Shown here in pieces: positions 23,636 through 34,519 of a stretch of 64,000 nt of DNA. The position numbers and the translations under genes were made by a program. Under the pieces are notes generated by a model. The model made no database searches. It had not been told where the DNA came from and saw only the letters and a list, made by a program, of their open reading frames with translations. The stretch is from Bimuria novae-zelandiae CBS 107.79. Taxonomy: Eukaryota; Ascomycota; Dothideomycetes; Pleosporales; Didymosphaeriaceae. The stretch is taken from contig ML976738.1 of assembly GCA_010015655.1 (NCBI GenBank), positions 245,971 to 309,970 of the forward strand, written 5' to 3'. How positions within the stretch are numbered: the first letter of the stretch is position 1; every line of letters begins with the position of its first letter.

Positions 23636-23808
23636 TGTCACGAGTCGTAGGTTGAGGGCCCTCGACGGCCCTAGTCTGCTCTAGACCGGCGCTATCCGGG
23701 CCTTCCGCCTATCTACTTCCCTCGCCGCAGCCCTTCTCTTCCCTCTCTAAGGGATCGCCTTAGTACTGTGGATAGACTGAGTCGCCCGTAGTCAGGGCGC
23801 TTTTTATA
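23636..23808 (+). repeat. 3' LTR of the Gypsy element
   Basis: 173 bp, TGTCACG...TTTTTATA, followed by the GTAAG duplication at 23809-23813. Confidence 0.95.
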
Positions 23809-24926
23809 GTAAGTTACTAATATCTAGGGTGTTAGCGCTAAAGGCTAGGCTCTACTACTTTTTCTTATCTTCCTTAGCAAGGTTCTAATCACGTCCTGGT
23901 TCTATAATCTACCCTAAGACTAGGTTATTAAAGTTAGTCTTAATAGCTAGACGTTAAATAAGCTTAGCCTTACCTAGCTAAGGCACTTTAATACCTATAC
24001 TAAGGCGCGTAGTTTGGGTGCACACTAGCTACTAATTATAGATAGTCACGAGAGCCACTGCTTACACGAATTCCACAAATACTGTAAGGAACAGAAGATT
24101 ATTATTCTCTATATGCCTTTACACTTATCACACCTCTTGCAGCCACTTAATGTGGGTTATTTTTTGCCTTTAAAGCGGGCGTATAGTAATGAGATTAGTA
24201 GCTTAGCACGGTATAGCACTAAGTAGATTAAGAAAGAGGCCTTTCTACTAGCCTTTAAAGTAGCTTTTAAGAAGGTAATAATAAAGGCGAACATTTGCGT
24301 AGGCTTTAGAGGCGCTAGATTAGTCTTACACGACCTAGAGGTAGTGTTATTAAGACTTAATATAGTTCTTCGTACGCCAACTCCACCTAACGTAGAGGAC
24401 ACCCTATAGGAATTAAAAATACTAAGTAACCTCCGCGAAATAGAGGCTTAGTTAACACTAGTTCGTGAGCGTGTATAAAAGTATAGAGATTCACTAGTTT
24501 TTCCGCTTCTTAGAGCTATTAAGCAGCTTAATAAAGGTGTTGCATTAATAGGGCACGAAATAGTGTTAATATAATAGAAAATAGTAGGGCTTCGTAAGGT
24601 AGTAAAGATAGTAACAAAGGTAAAAAGTTAAAAGAGGAAGTATATTCAGGTAGCTAAGACACTTATAGTAGGAGAGGTAGTTAATTTAATAGCTAAAAAG
24701 GATAGTAGTGGGCAAAAGGAGGGTGAAGAGTCTGCAAAGAGGGTGCGTGGGCAGAGGCGCTACGGACGTTGCGGCGAAGCTGGCCACAACGCTCGCACCT
24801 GCGCAGTAGAAATTATAAATACATCTAATAGTGATAAGTCTAAATAGTATTTCTATATTCTGCAAATTATAGTAAATTATAGTGGTGTTGTAGGAGGCGC
24901 TTCGCAATAGACTGACTTTTAAAAAG

Positions 24927-24969
24927 TGGCCCGCTCGGTGGGGTTGGCCCGCTTGGTGGTGAACCACGT
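24927..24969 (-). repeat. Right TIR of pogo/Fot element
   Basis: Reverse complement of the left TIR with one mismatch, followed by TA. Confidence 0.95.
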
Positions 24970-24971
24970 TA

Positions 24972-25395
24972 TATATTTATTAATACTTTAGTAAGTAAAA
25001 GGATTTTTATAAGGCGTAGGAAACTTATTTATCTTATTTATTAAAATAATTTAATAAATTTTTTAAGCTAGTCTACTTATTTATTTATAAAAAAAGTTAA
25101 ATAACTAGTACGCTTTTTTAGCGTAACGCGTATGCTAGTAATTACGTAAGTAACTTATCTTTTTAAAACCTTAAGAAGGTTAGTAATAAATAAGTAAGTA
25201 TACCTAGCTAGACGTAAGGTGCGTATCTAGAGGCGTTAGTTGCAAGTGAGGTATTGACAAGTTAGTGTAGATAGGGGAGACGTTATGGTGATGTTGTGGT
25301 GGACAGCACGCGACAGGGGTACACGCATTATTATATAAATTACATGGAGCTAATGGTATTTCTGTCTAGTGGCGTCTGTTTTGTATCGAGTCAGG
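24972..25395. other. AT-rich debris grading into host sequence
   Basis: Strongly AT-rich to about 25215, then GC-balanced. No coding trace is readable. Confidence 0.5.
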
Positions 25396-25446
25396 CATCC
25401 CTGCTGTGCGCGGGCCACTCACCTTACTTTTGCCTGATACCACAGT
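25396..25446 (-). repeat. 51-bp inverted repeat, right arm
   Basis: Reverse complement of 9655-9705 with two mismatches. It lies about 260 bp beyond the 3' end of the DUF3176 gene. Confidence 0.85.
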
Positions 25447-25708
25447 AGAGTCTCTGCGTTGTACTGCAATGAAGTGATCCGATTGGTCTTTACCATGTCG
25501 ATCACGAGCGATGCTGCTCAGTCGTCATCGTCACTTACAGCAGATAAGGATGACTCGAAGGGCAGTGATGGCACTGAACATGCCGAGTTTTTTGACATGA
25601 AGGTTTCATTAAGATTTGTTTCTCGGAGGACTAGATGCCTATCGAAAGAGTGTAAACCTGTTTGGTTGTATCCAGCGCGACCGCATCCTGGTGGAAACAC
25701 GGTGGTGC

Positions 25709-28276
25709 CTATGGAATTGGTGACGATTTCGCATTCCAGGAAATAGGAGAGATGCTGTTTCCAGAAAATCTCCAACCTCCTTTGGACACCCACTTCACCT
25801 TGACTTCCTTTGCCTTTGCCCGTGGAGTTCCATGGGCCTTTGTCGATATCATCTTCTTCGACATGTCGTCGGGGAGACCGTATAGAAGCGTAGCAATGGC
25901 AGAGGTCTTGTAAATCCCAACGCTGTCGTGCTCACGTGAACTCCGAACGATAGTTGCAAGTAGGAAAATCCCGGTGAGGGTGAGCAGACCCAGAGGCAGC
26001 GTCAGCCATATCCATCGAACATCTACGATGCTTTCTTTGTCATAAGCATCGCCCTGCACCATTTTGGTGTTGCTGGCAGCTGAACGCATGACATTTGTCA
26101 TGGCTGAAGCCATGTGGTCGAAATGTGAAGAAATGTTCTCGTAAAGGAACGGGTTATACGTTACGCTGCGCGTTACTGGGTTGACAGTCTTGTACTGCTT
26201 GTACCGCAGCATCGCTTTAGCTGTGTCGGTGCTATTGATGAGTGTATACTCTGAGGGGAAAACATCATCGAACAGGGATACAAGGGCCGAGTGCGTGCGA
26301 TTGTCGATCTGATAGAGTGTATCGTTGACTCCGGTCAGGGTGATATTCTCTCCAAACGAGTAATAGTAGCCGAGAAGGTTGCCCTTGTCGTCTTTGACTG
26401 GATCCGCTCTCCATGCTGATGGCCCGTCGGTATCATTGATCACCGCCCTAGTCACGTTCTCGATGTAGCCACCTTCATTGTAGTCCGACTGGAGCGTTTT
26501 AGCGCTCCAAGAGATCATACATTCATTGGCGATGGGAGTCTCGTTCCTGTGTACGCGGTCCGAATCTAGACCAGAAACGATGACAACGTGGGCTAATGGG
26601 TTTCGACTATTGAGCTTTGGCTGGTAGCCAGGAATGAAGTCTCGTGTAAAGATATCGTAAAGTGGCTGAGCACGTACGAGCAAGATCTCCCCAGCGTTCT
26701 CAGTGCCACGATCTACGTCATAACCGGTCATAAGCAAAGGCGTATCTGCTTTGAGCCACCACCCACAGGCGGTGCCGTTCGGAAAGGTAGCGTCAGCGTC
26801 TCCTCCGCTTGGATCCACGATGGGGTTTTGGATCCAGTCGAGTGTTGTGTTGGTGCATTTGAACTCCACGCGATCGGAGGCATCTGAACAACGAGTATGA
26901 ATGCCCAGAGTCTCGTATTCGGGCCATGTGCAATTACTGTTGGGGCATCCAAGAGGTACCTCGGCCCTGACACCTTTGCCAAATGTCACAGGCAATTCTC
27001 CGTTGTTGTAAAAGAATCTGTATGTGATGCCCAACAAGCCTTGGTCAAGTTCCAGATTCTCCATTCCGGACTGATATTCTTTGCCCGCCGAGAACGGCTC
27101 GTAACCGGTTGCCGTGGGAATATAGCCACTGCCATCCTGTATGCGCCACTTCTCAGGATACTCAACGACTTGTTGGAAGAATGGATCGAGACACAGCGCG
27201 AATATCGTCACAGCAGCACCAAGTGCTGCAAGTGATCTGCCTTTGGTCCGCACAAGCAGGAGGAATGATCCCCAAGGCCCTCTAGATGCGTTATCGAAGA
27301 TCTCGAAATCCCACATCTTCTTCGATCGGGCACCTTGAAACCAACTCCATTTTAACTGGCCAAGAGCTTCTGACACAGGCAAGAGAAGTGCTGCAGAAGC
27401 AACTTTTGACAAAACAGAGATATAAGCGTTCAAGGTCAGACCAAGAGGCCATTTGGGGATGCGCCCATTCTGATGAAAACCAAGCATAATGAGGATCCCG
27501 GCCATGCAAGCTGCGCTTAATGTCCAGCTGATGATTTCCAGAAGCCATCTCTTAACCACGTTCCGCGAAGCGCTGTACTTCCACAGCTTCTGCTCAATGC
27601 GTTGAGCCCAGTTCGACGCCTTCTGTGATTCATCTTCTTGTGCTCCTTTCTCTACCGTGCCAGGTGTAATTGGGCTGGCGTCCGGTCTGAAGGGTACCTC
27701 AGCAATTCCGAGGCCAGCCTGAGTCTTATGGCTCCAGTCAATCTCATCGAACTCAGTGACCGTCGGAGATAGAGGGGAGAAAGCATTCCGACGAAACCGG
27801 ACGTTTGGTCTTCCTTTAGGGTCGAATTGAAGCGCTCGTGTCGGGGTCTGAGGTTTCGACCAGTGGCGAGGTGGCTCTACTGTGAGTACCGGTATGGTCA
27901 AATGTCGTGGTGATGGAGGCGGGGGTGGAGCCGGCGAGATTGAGTTGTACGAAGGAGGGGCGGGTGAGTGCGCCATTGATACACAATGAATCGGCGTATC
28001 TCGTGAGTTCTGATTGCAATTCGGACATATGTGTTCCGGAACATGCCTAGGGTGTAGAGAACGCGCGGAGTGTGCAGGAAGTGTCGAATTTATCGATCGC
28101 GCCGACCGTGTTGATTGTGCGGAGTCTGTGCAATGTGTTGAATCCGAAGATCCCCGTCGGTCTTCTTCGCAATCTTCGCCGCGATCTAGATAAATAGGAA
28201 TGTTCGGATTCGAGGACCAGTATGGCGATACTGGAAACCTGGGCATGTTGAATGAGGGCGTTACAAGTGACTGCAA
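25709..28276 (-). CDS. DUF3176 family membrane protein, intact, 855 aa
   Basis: A single uninterrupted frame. The N-terminal ~200 residues are low-complexity, rich in Ser/Pro/Arg, and likely cytosolic. Residues about 243-266 (SWTLSAACMAGILIMLGF), 279-303 and 347-368 (GAAVTIFALCLDPFFQQVVE) are hydrophobic segments; with the linking LGQLKWSWF and LLLVRTKGRSLAALGA blocks they match DUF3176, a fungal family of unknown role. A long presumably extracytoplasmic region with several N-x-S/T sites and paired cysteines (for example CPNSNCTW) follows, then a last membrane segment near 755-776. Two starts are possible (Met1 and Met11, MPRFPVSP). No intron is needed. Base composition is normal, so the gene has escaped RIP despite sitting 740 bp from a transposon block. 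Confidence 0.9.
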   Translation of the reverse strand: MQSLVTPSFNMPRFPVSPYWSSNPNIPIYLDRGEDCEEDRRGSSDSTHCTDSAQSTRSARSINSTLPAHSARSLHPRHVPEHICPNCNQNSRDTPIHCVSMAHSPAPPSYNSISPAPPPPPSPRHLTIPVLTVEPPRHWSKPQTPTRALQFDPKGRPNVRFRRNAFSPLSPTVTEFDEIDWSHKTQAGLGIAEVPFRPDASPITPGTVEKGAQEDESQKASNWAQRIEQKLWKYSASRNVVKRWLLEIISWTLSAACMAGILIMLGFHQNGRIPKWPLGLTLNAYISVLSKVASAALLLPVSEALGQLKWSWFQGARSKKMWDFEIFDNASRGPWGSFLLLVRTKGRSLAALGAAVTIFALCLDPFFQQVVEYPEKWRIQDGSGYIPTATGYEPFSAGKEYQSGMENLELDQGLLGITYRFFYNNGELPVTFGKGVRAEVPLGCPNSNCTWPEYETLGIHTRCSDASDRVEFKCTNTTLDWIQNPIVDPSGGDADATFPNGTACGWWLKADTPLLMTGYDVDRGTENAGEILLVRAQPLYDIFTRDFIPGYQPKLNSRNPLAHVVIVSGLDSDRVHRNETPIANECMISWSAKTLQSDYNEGGYIENVTRAVINDTDGPSAWRADPVKDDKGNLLGYYYSFGENITLTGVNDTLYQIDNRTHSALVSLFDDVFPSEYTLINSTDTAKAMLRYKQYKTVNPVTRSVTYNPFLYENISSHFDHMASAMTNVMRSAASNTKMVQGDAYDKESIVDVRWIWLTLPLGLLTLTGIFLLATIVRSSREHDSVGIYKTSAIATLLYGLPDDMSKKMISTKAHGTPRAKAKEVKVKWVSKGGWRFSGNSISPISWNAKSSPIP

Positions 28277-28690
28277 GTCCGGACTGGATTCACCTGTGAA
28301 TAATTAATACTAAAGGAATAGTTTGCCAGCGGACCGTTGAGAATCGAATTGATCGATGGCGCATGGAGAGGCTAATGATACTTTTATTGTACGAGATGTT
28401 GCACGGTTCCCACGGTTCCCATAATGGCTATATTTGGGCAACAAAAATACCCGCAAGGTTGGCGCTGGGGCTGACTTTCAAGCCGCTGCTTGTTTCGCTG
28501 TTCCCACCAACCAGGGAGTGTTTTGGTTTGCTCGGCGCGCTAGATCCCTGCACGTCGGTCAGTGAGTCCAGGCGATCTGCTTGCCAGCACAGACCAAACA
28601 TAGGCGCCACGGCGCTTGCGAAAGAAACGAGAGGTTACCGCGTCTCCACAACGCGAAGATTTGTATCGATACCATGATGGACCTCCCACG
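28277..28690. other. 5' flank of the DUF3176 gene, no gene seen
   Basis: GC-balanced. The overlapping small frames on both strands (28363-28677) have no recognisable motif. Confidence 0.45.
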
Positions 28691-29021
28691 GAACTAAATC
28701 CTGCCGTTATCCTCGCGAGGTAACTAAAGAGATAAAAGAGAAGAAAGAGCTAAAAAGGTAGCTTACCGCGATGCCTAGAAGTCTGCCTATAATACTAAAA
28801 AAGCTCTATAACTATCCTAAAAGGATAAGAGAAAGACCTCTCAGCCATCTCTATAAAGTAGAAAGCGTTAGAAACGTGTTGTTAATACTATAGATATTAG
28901 GGAGGCCTTAGAGGGCGCATTTACTGCCCTAACTAAATCTATACGTAGCTGCCGCAATATTAAGCTTTTAAATAGATTTAAATAGTATAAATTAATTATA
29001 GCTATTAGCTTAACATACTCC
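28691..29021. other. RIP-degraded repeat, class unknown
   Basis: AT-rich with TAG-interrupted frames. Plus-strand translation includes EALEGAFTALTKSIRSCRNI and LLNRF, which looks like former coding sequence but cannot be assigned. Confidence 0.4.
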
Positions 29022-29105
29022 ACAAGCGAGTCGGACACACAAGCGAGTCGGATACACAAGCGAGTCGGATACACAAGCGAGTCGGATACACAAGCGAGTC
29101 GGATA
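29022..29105 (+). repeat. 17-bp minisatellite, five copies
   Basis: Unit acaagcgagtcggatac at 29022, 29039, 29056, 29073 and 29090, nearly identical. The pogo element at 29106 has inserted at the TA of the last unit. Confidence 0.9.
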
Positions 29106-29419
29106 CTCGCCCCACACGCCAACCGGAGGTTGGCCCTGCGCAGCCCAACGTAACTTCGCAGCCCAACGTAACTTCGCAGCCTAACGTAACTTTGTATAGA
29201 GAATCGAAATTGATCCAGTCTTTTGACAGCGTAGACTTTAATTATATAGGCTAATATATAGTGGAGTTAGTGTAGCAAGTAGGGCAGGATCTACAGTCAT
29301 CTCTCTAAGAGATAGGACCTATTAGGGCTAATTTTATAGGCTCTATAAGTAGGCGTCCTTGTACGTTTTTACAGCCTTTCGAGTAACCTTTTAAGCCTTA
29401 AGCTCTACACGTTAATTAA

Positions 29420-31362
29420 TTACTTATTACGCTACTTTAATAGTTACTACGCTACCTTTTTATACTAGCCTTTTATCTTTAATCTGCCTTTTTTGGCGTT
29501 GTTAAGCTACTGCGGTAATATCTATAAGGTCGCGCTAGGCCAGCGCGAGACTATTAATTAGCAATTACGAGCTTTCTAGGAATTTTGTAAGCCTCCTGCT
29601 TGATATATTGCTTCTCTCTAGGGCGCGCGACATTTTTTGATGCTGCCGCTAATATGCTATAGGTGTATTAGCGATAGGGCTCGAATCAACAGCGGATAGA
29701 ACTAATAGGGATGGCGTCCGGATGGGTGCTGGCAGCTTCATGTAAACAAGCTCTGGATTAAATAGAAAGATCCCAGCTTTCTCCCAGGCGCTTAGGATTA
29801 TGCTACGCTTGAATATATCTATCCTAATCCTATAGATCGTATATAGAAATTTGACTTTATTAAAGTGTGTGCAGCTAGTTCGGGTGGCCATTTTTATAGC
29901 CTTTTTATAATTCTGCTTTAATAGCTAAAAATAGACGACGTCTAGAGGCTGCAGATGATGTGATAAATATAATAATAGTAAGAAGGGGAGTATCTTATAA
30001 TTATCGTAGAACTATATAAACTTAATAGTAAGGTGGCTACTAAATCTATTAAATATAAGTAATTACTTTACGCCTTTCTGGCGCGCACGCGTTTATATTT
30101 TAAAGAACTTTAGCTACTTTATTAAAATAGAGTTATTAGCGTATCCTAATATTAATATAGTAATTATATAGCTATTAGGCAGCGCCATATTTATATACTA
30201 GTAATAAAGGTAATTAATAGCCTGTACGACAAGTATAGGTTCGAGCACCTCTCTATTACTAGAGATTAATTTAATACTCGTAATATAATCGCGTGACGTC
30301 TCTAATATAGAGATATAAGGATAATTAAACTCTATAGTAATAATCTATTAATTACTACTAACGCCTATGCGGAAGCCGGTTTCGTCCATATTATAGGTGT
30401 CTAATAGGGTGACGCCGTAGGTGTATATCACCTTTTTAAGCTTAATAAAATAATAGCTATAAGCTTTAAACGTCGCTATTACTATATAATTAATATGCTG
30501 CGACTTCTGCTTTATGCGGCGATAGTCTAGATTTCTTAATAGCCATCGCGATAGCTAGTTCTTGCTAAGTAGAGGAGCTCTGCTATTAGAGTGCGCGTAA
30601 TTAAGGATATATTAAGTAGTACCTTTTAACTATAGTATAAGGCTGTTAAGTCCCCAAAAGGATAGCTAATCCCTAAGGGGTTAGGGTTGGTTCTCGGGCA
30701 GGAATACTGGTAGGACGGGAGAGGTTGTAGTGATAGCTTGCGCTTGTCACTAGGGCGTTAGTATCGAAGGTGTGTACGGCACAATCAAATCAACAAGGTT
30801 GCTTACTCAGATCCAAACGATAGATTGATAAACAAGATTGAACACGAATGCCATAAGGGTATTCGTGTCGGTTTATATACAAGAGGTTTATTGGTTACCG
30901 TCCACCTATCTTTCTGCCATCCTATCTTTCTGGTGGATGGTCGTGTCATCCATGGATGGTATACCGTCCATGATCTTGGCTGGATGGTATGTCTTGGCTG
31001 GATGGTACATCACGTGATCTCGGTTGCGCAACCCCACCAAGTGTCACCCCCGCTGAGGGCCCGTTGGTCCTCCGCGTCCCATACATGTTCAGATCCTAAC
31101 AAAGGCATAGCATGCTAATAGTGTTATAGCGACGTATATATAACTTTAGCGCTTTATCCTAGGTCTCTAAGAGTCGTAGATTCGTGCCGCTACAGTTATA
31201 GCGGCTAATCCGGCCTCCAGCGCGCGCTTGAAGTCGCGAAACAGGCACGCTCTATTCGCGTGCTGCAGTTGCAAAATTGGGTATTTCTAAGCTAGAAAAA
31301 CTAGAGAGACAATTAGAGATACGCTGCTTAATTTTATAGCTCTTGCTATAATATTTAGGCAT
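29420..31362 (-). pseudogene. pogo transposase (DDE_1), RIP-inactivated and interrupted
   Basis: A possible start is 31362 (MPKYYSKSY, an N-terminal HTH region reaching FATAAREF-type sequence). After the solo LTR the frame reads YNMDETGFRIGV (near 30400, first catalytic region), HHLQPLDVVYF (near 29950) and AWEKAGIFLFNPELVY (near 29800-29750), all in pogo order. Stops are abundant. Confidence 0.85.
30644..31101 (+). mobile_element. Solo LTR, not RIP-degraded
   Basis: 458 bp with TGTTAAGTCC at the start and CCTAACA at the end, flanked by the 5-bp duplication AAGGC (30639-30643, 31102-31106). GC-balanced sequence lies inside an AT-rich pogo relic, so it inserted after the pogo copy was mutated. 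No internal retrotransposon sequence remains. Orientation cannot be told. Confidence 0.88.
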
Positions 31363-31477
31363 AGTTATAGGTTATTTATTAAGAAAATAGAAAAATCCGC
31401 GACGAAAAGTTACGTTAGGCTGCGAAGTTACGTTGGGCTACGCAGGGCCAACCTCCGGTTGGCGTGTGGGGCGAGTA

Positions 31478-32041
31478 GGTGGTAAAGCAATGTTGGACGG
31501 AGTAAAGTGGACGCCGGACATGGAGGCCGTCCGGGCGACGATTCAGTTTGCTATCAGCACAGGCAGGTTGGAAATGGATATAGGCTAGAGAGCATCGACA
31601 AGCACAAAAAACAACAAAGCCTGTGTGGCAGCAAGTTCTGCTTCAATCGCCGGGTTAGGGACAATGAACACTTAGAGAAAGGACTCTAAGATAACTTGCG
31701 ATAAATCTAATACGCATAGGAATAAGACATTAATAGCAAAGGATGGTAGCGCAGGAAGAGGGTAACAGTAGGGGCTTGTCGAGTTTGGGATATCAGAAGG
31801 CTAGGATTAGGTAATAAACTGTACTAGTGCCCTTTAGGCTTAGTGCCGGGCGAAATGAAACTCTCTCTCTCTCTCTCGTTCCAGCCATCTTTCACTCTCA
31901 AACGCCCACACCCCGATTTGTATCTTCTCTCAACCCGCCCTTGATACCCCCTCTCCACGGGTCTGCCTCGCTCGTCATTTCACTGCAGTGCACATCGTCA
32001 TTTCCATTGACTATCTCGAGCGTTCGCTACGCTCTCGCGCC
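31478..32041. other. 5' flank of the FunK1 gene, including a CT-rich tract
   Basis: No gene seen. A (ct)n run at about 31861-31878 followed by pyrimidine-rich sequence resembles fungal promoter or 5' UTR composition upstream of the ATG at 32042. Confidence 0.45.
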
Positions 32042-34476
32042 ATGGCCGATGAGTCGCGATCAAAAGCAATCAAGGCAAACCCCATTGGCAAAGGACTCAA
32101 TAACTTTCGCGACTCTTTCGAATTCAAATGCAGAGGCCTAGGTATCGCAGGCGCTGATGCATTGTACCATGTTAGTGGTGAAGGTACGGCATAACACCAA
32201 ACTTGCGAGATTTCCTAATATCAACAGGACCTAAAAATTCCCTCCTTGATCTGATACACGCTTTGCAAGGTCTCTCTGCCACACGTTCGCTGCCTTCGAA
32301 TCAGGGTAATAGGGATCTCCTCGGCGACCTATTAGCGCTGAGTTCTGCGGTCTACTCCGACAACTTCGACATTAAGCATATCCTACCGCTCCTCAGAGCA
32401 GTACTCAACAACGAGCCCGATGAAGTCATATGGAACAATGTCTACGCCGCCGTCGCCGCATCCAAAGCTTTCACAGTCGCCAAACCGACAACTCCTCCGT
32501 TGTCCGCGCCGTCCCTCACCGCCTCCTTCCAGCAGACGCCATGGCTGCACAACACGGGCAGCTTCGCGAACTCTACCGAACATCGCAAATATGTGGACGG
32601 CGTGCTAAAGGAGGAACTGGGACATCTATACGTCGGGGTCCCTGATTTCTTCGACGCCTACTTCGGAAGCGTCGCGGGTCTGAAGTCGGTAGCGCAGGCC
32701 GTGTTCGACAAGTGCAAAGAAGGAGATAATCCGCTCTACCGAGAGGAGAGCGGTTGGCAGGGCTGGCCTGAAGGCGCGAGGGAACGTGACGTCTTAAGCT
32801 GGTTTGCGCCTCTTACCGGCCAGCTCTTGGACTTCGCAGCAGAGAATCAGCCCGCCTCTAGGCGTCGACGGCGGCCGCTGGCACAACCCCACCAGCCCGT
32901 GCAAGGCTCCACCGCCGACCGCAAGTTGGATGTCGGCTTCGTAGACGACCCGAGCGCCGGCGTTGACTCCAAGTGCCGTTGGTCGCAGATCCTCATACCA
33001 GGAGAACTCAAGAGCAATCCATTGGCAGACAAAGCGTCCAAAGCGTGGCTTGACCTGGGGCGATATGCGAGGGAGGTGTTCGCGGCCCAGGACAGCCGCC
33101 GCTTCGTGCTCGGCTTTACCCTGTGCGGGTCGCTCATGCGGTTGTGGGAATTCGACCGACTGGGCGGCATTGCGTCTGAACAATTTGACATTAACAAAGA
33201 TGGACTACAGTTTGTATCCGCCGTGCTTGGATTCCTGTGGCTGAACGAGGAGCAACTTGGATTTGACCCTACCATCATCACAGCCGGGGACAAGCGGTAC
33301 ATCGAGATCCAACGAGACAACCACACTGAGCGGCTCGTCATCGACAGCGTTGTGAAACGGGTACCCTGTGTGACCGGCCGAGCGACAACCTGCTGGAGAG
33401 CACATCGCGAGGGAGACGATTCCCGAACCTCTCTTGTGATCAAAGACTCATGGCAGTTTCCAGAACGCGAGGAGGAGGGCGAATTGCTGCGCGAGGCGAC
33501 TGACAAGGACGTGGTCAACGTCGCAAGATACTATCACCACGAGACGGTCTGTGTGGGCGGCCAGGACGACGATATCCGCAGAAACGTACGACGTGGCTTG
33601 GACATAACAAAAGCGACAAACTACAGACCGGAAAGCTCGATGCCGCCTCCAAGCACGGCTGGGCGTCATGTCTCGCGGGTAGGTCGGAGCAGCAGCGTCG
33701 CCGGGCGCAAGCGGTCCTCCAGCTGCACCGGCGCACCGTTGCCGCCTACTAAGCGAACCTGTTCGAGCTCTCCAACAAAGGGCGGAAGGGCGACTGCAAA
33801 TCGGGTGCATCGTCGCGTCATCGTCCGTGACTATGGAAAGGCCATCTACAAAGCAAGCTCCCGGACTAGTCTTCTTGCTGCGTTGGAAGGATGCATCGAA
33901 GGATACGAGTCGTTGCACACACGAGCCGGTATGCTACAATGCGATATCTCACCAAACAACCTCATAGTGAACGAAGAAGATGACAACCCCTCTTGGAGCG
34001 CGTTCTTGATCGACCTCGACCTTGCTATTAAGGAGCAGCGCGAGAACTCTTCAGGAGCACGGGGGAAGACCGGCACACGGGCGTTCATGGCAATTGGGGT
34101 GCTTCTAGACGATGAGAAGCATTCATTCATGCACGATCTGGAATCGTTCTTCTGGGTGCTATTCTGGATATGCATTCACCATGATGGTCCGAAAAGGGAA
34201 AGAGTTGTCAAACGCTTTGATAAGTGGAATTATGTGGACACAGAAGAGCTTGCTGAGATAAAGAAAGGAATCGTAGGTGACGAGAGAGATTTTCTGAAGA
34301 CTGTAGAGGGAACCTTTACGCCACATTACCAACCTTTAATCCCTTACGTCAACCGATTGCGGAGGGAAGTGTTTCCCGATGGCAGGAGATGGAGGGATCC
34401 AAATCCGAAGCTGTACCTTGGTATGAAGGAGATACTTCGGGCAGCACGGGATAACTTGAGGGAGTTAGAAAGATAA
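32042..34476 (+). CDS. FunK1-type protein kinase, two exons, about 796 aa
   Basis: Exon 1 (32042-32183) starts MADESRSKAIKANPIGKGLN. A 44-bp intron (32184-32227, GTACGG...CTAATATCAACAG) joins it in phase to the long frame (GPKNSLLDLIHAL). The C-terminal half carries FunK1 hallmarks: VIVRDYGKAIYKA, the catalytic loop LQCDISPNNLIV near 33935-33970 (Cys in place of the His of HRD, catalytic Asp present), LIDLDLAI in place of DFG near 34006-34029, then GTRAFMAIGVL and HDLESFFWVLFW. This family expanded in multicellular fungi; substrates are unknown. A GTGAAG donor six bases earlier would also keep the frame. A Ser/Arg-rich linker lies at about 33630-33780. Composition is normal. Confidence 0.85.
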
Positions 34477-34519
34477 GGAGATAATTATTCGGCATATTCA
34501 TAAACTAACGTTGTGATAA

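Larger units (their letters stand above)
16625..23808 (+). mobile_element. Chromodomain-type Gypsy LTR retrotransposon, RIP-inactivated
   Basis: LTRs of 173 bp (16625-16797, 23636-23808) are flanked by the target duplication GTAAG (16620-16624, 23809-23813). I count five differences between the LTRs, all transitions. Gag, protease, RT-RNase H and integrase with a C-terminal chromodomain-like block follow. About 1.6 kb of additional sequence lies between the end of pol and the 3' LTR; it carries an antisense frame. Confidence 0.95.
16015..24847 (+). pseudogene. pogo/Fot transposase (DDE_1), split by Gypsy and RIP-inactivated
   Basis: Part one (16015-16619) reads KKLTKLEEEALVRRIL, QRGIGATRDIV and YNFDETGFIIGVIQG, the first catalytic Asp region. 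Part two (from 23814) reads VTNIQGVSAKG, then LLIIDSHESHCLHEFHKYC (second catalytic region, near 24030), LHLSHLLQPLNVGYFLPLKRAY, GFRGARLV and LRTPTPPNVEDTL. It ends in a CCHC-like RYGRCGEAGHNARTC. Joining across the Gypsy target duplication keeps the family alignment, which confirms the nesting. TAG/TAA codons are scattered through both parts. Confidence 0.92.
15934..24969 (+). mobile_element. pogo/Fot-type Tc1-mariner element carrying a nested Gypsy
   Basis: Terminal inverted repeats of 43 bp (15934-15976, 24927-24969) differ at one position. Each contains an internal duplication of accgagcgggccaac. TA target duplications flank them (15932-15933, 24970-24971). The transposase runs from 16015 and is cut at 16620 by the Gypsy element, then resumes after its target duplication at 23814. 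Without the insertion the element is about 1.85 kb. Confidence 0.95.
29106..31475 (-). mobile_element. pogo-type Tc1-mariner element, RIP-degraded, with solo LTR inside
   Basis: 68-bp TIRs (29106-29173 and 31408-31475) differ at two positions and begin CTCGCCCCACACGCC, with TA duplications outside (29104-29105, 31476-31477). The TIRs contain repeated cgcagcccaacgtaactt units. The minus-strand interior encodes a pogo transposase. A 458-bp solo LTR is inserted within it. Confidence 0.9.

Noticed and set aside
25459..27489. Plus-strand frames overlapping the DUF3176 gene
   Set aside because: Shadows of the 855-codon minus-strand frame.
29022..29105. CRISPR-like array
   Set aside because: Direct 17-bp tandem repeats without spacers in a eukaryotic genome; a minisatellite.
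30825..31118. 97-codon frame within the solo LTR
   Set aside because: It lies in an LTR with target duplications and crosses its right end.
32383..34175. Several frames of 60-223 codons antisense or shifted within the FunK1 gene
   Set aside because: GC-rich coding shadows; the plus frame has clear kinase motifs.
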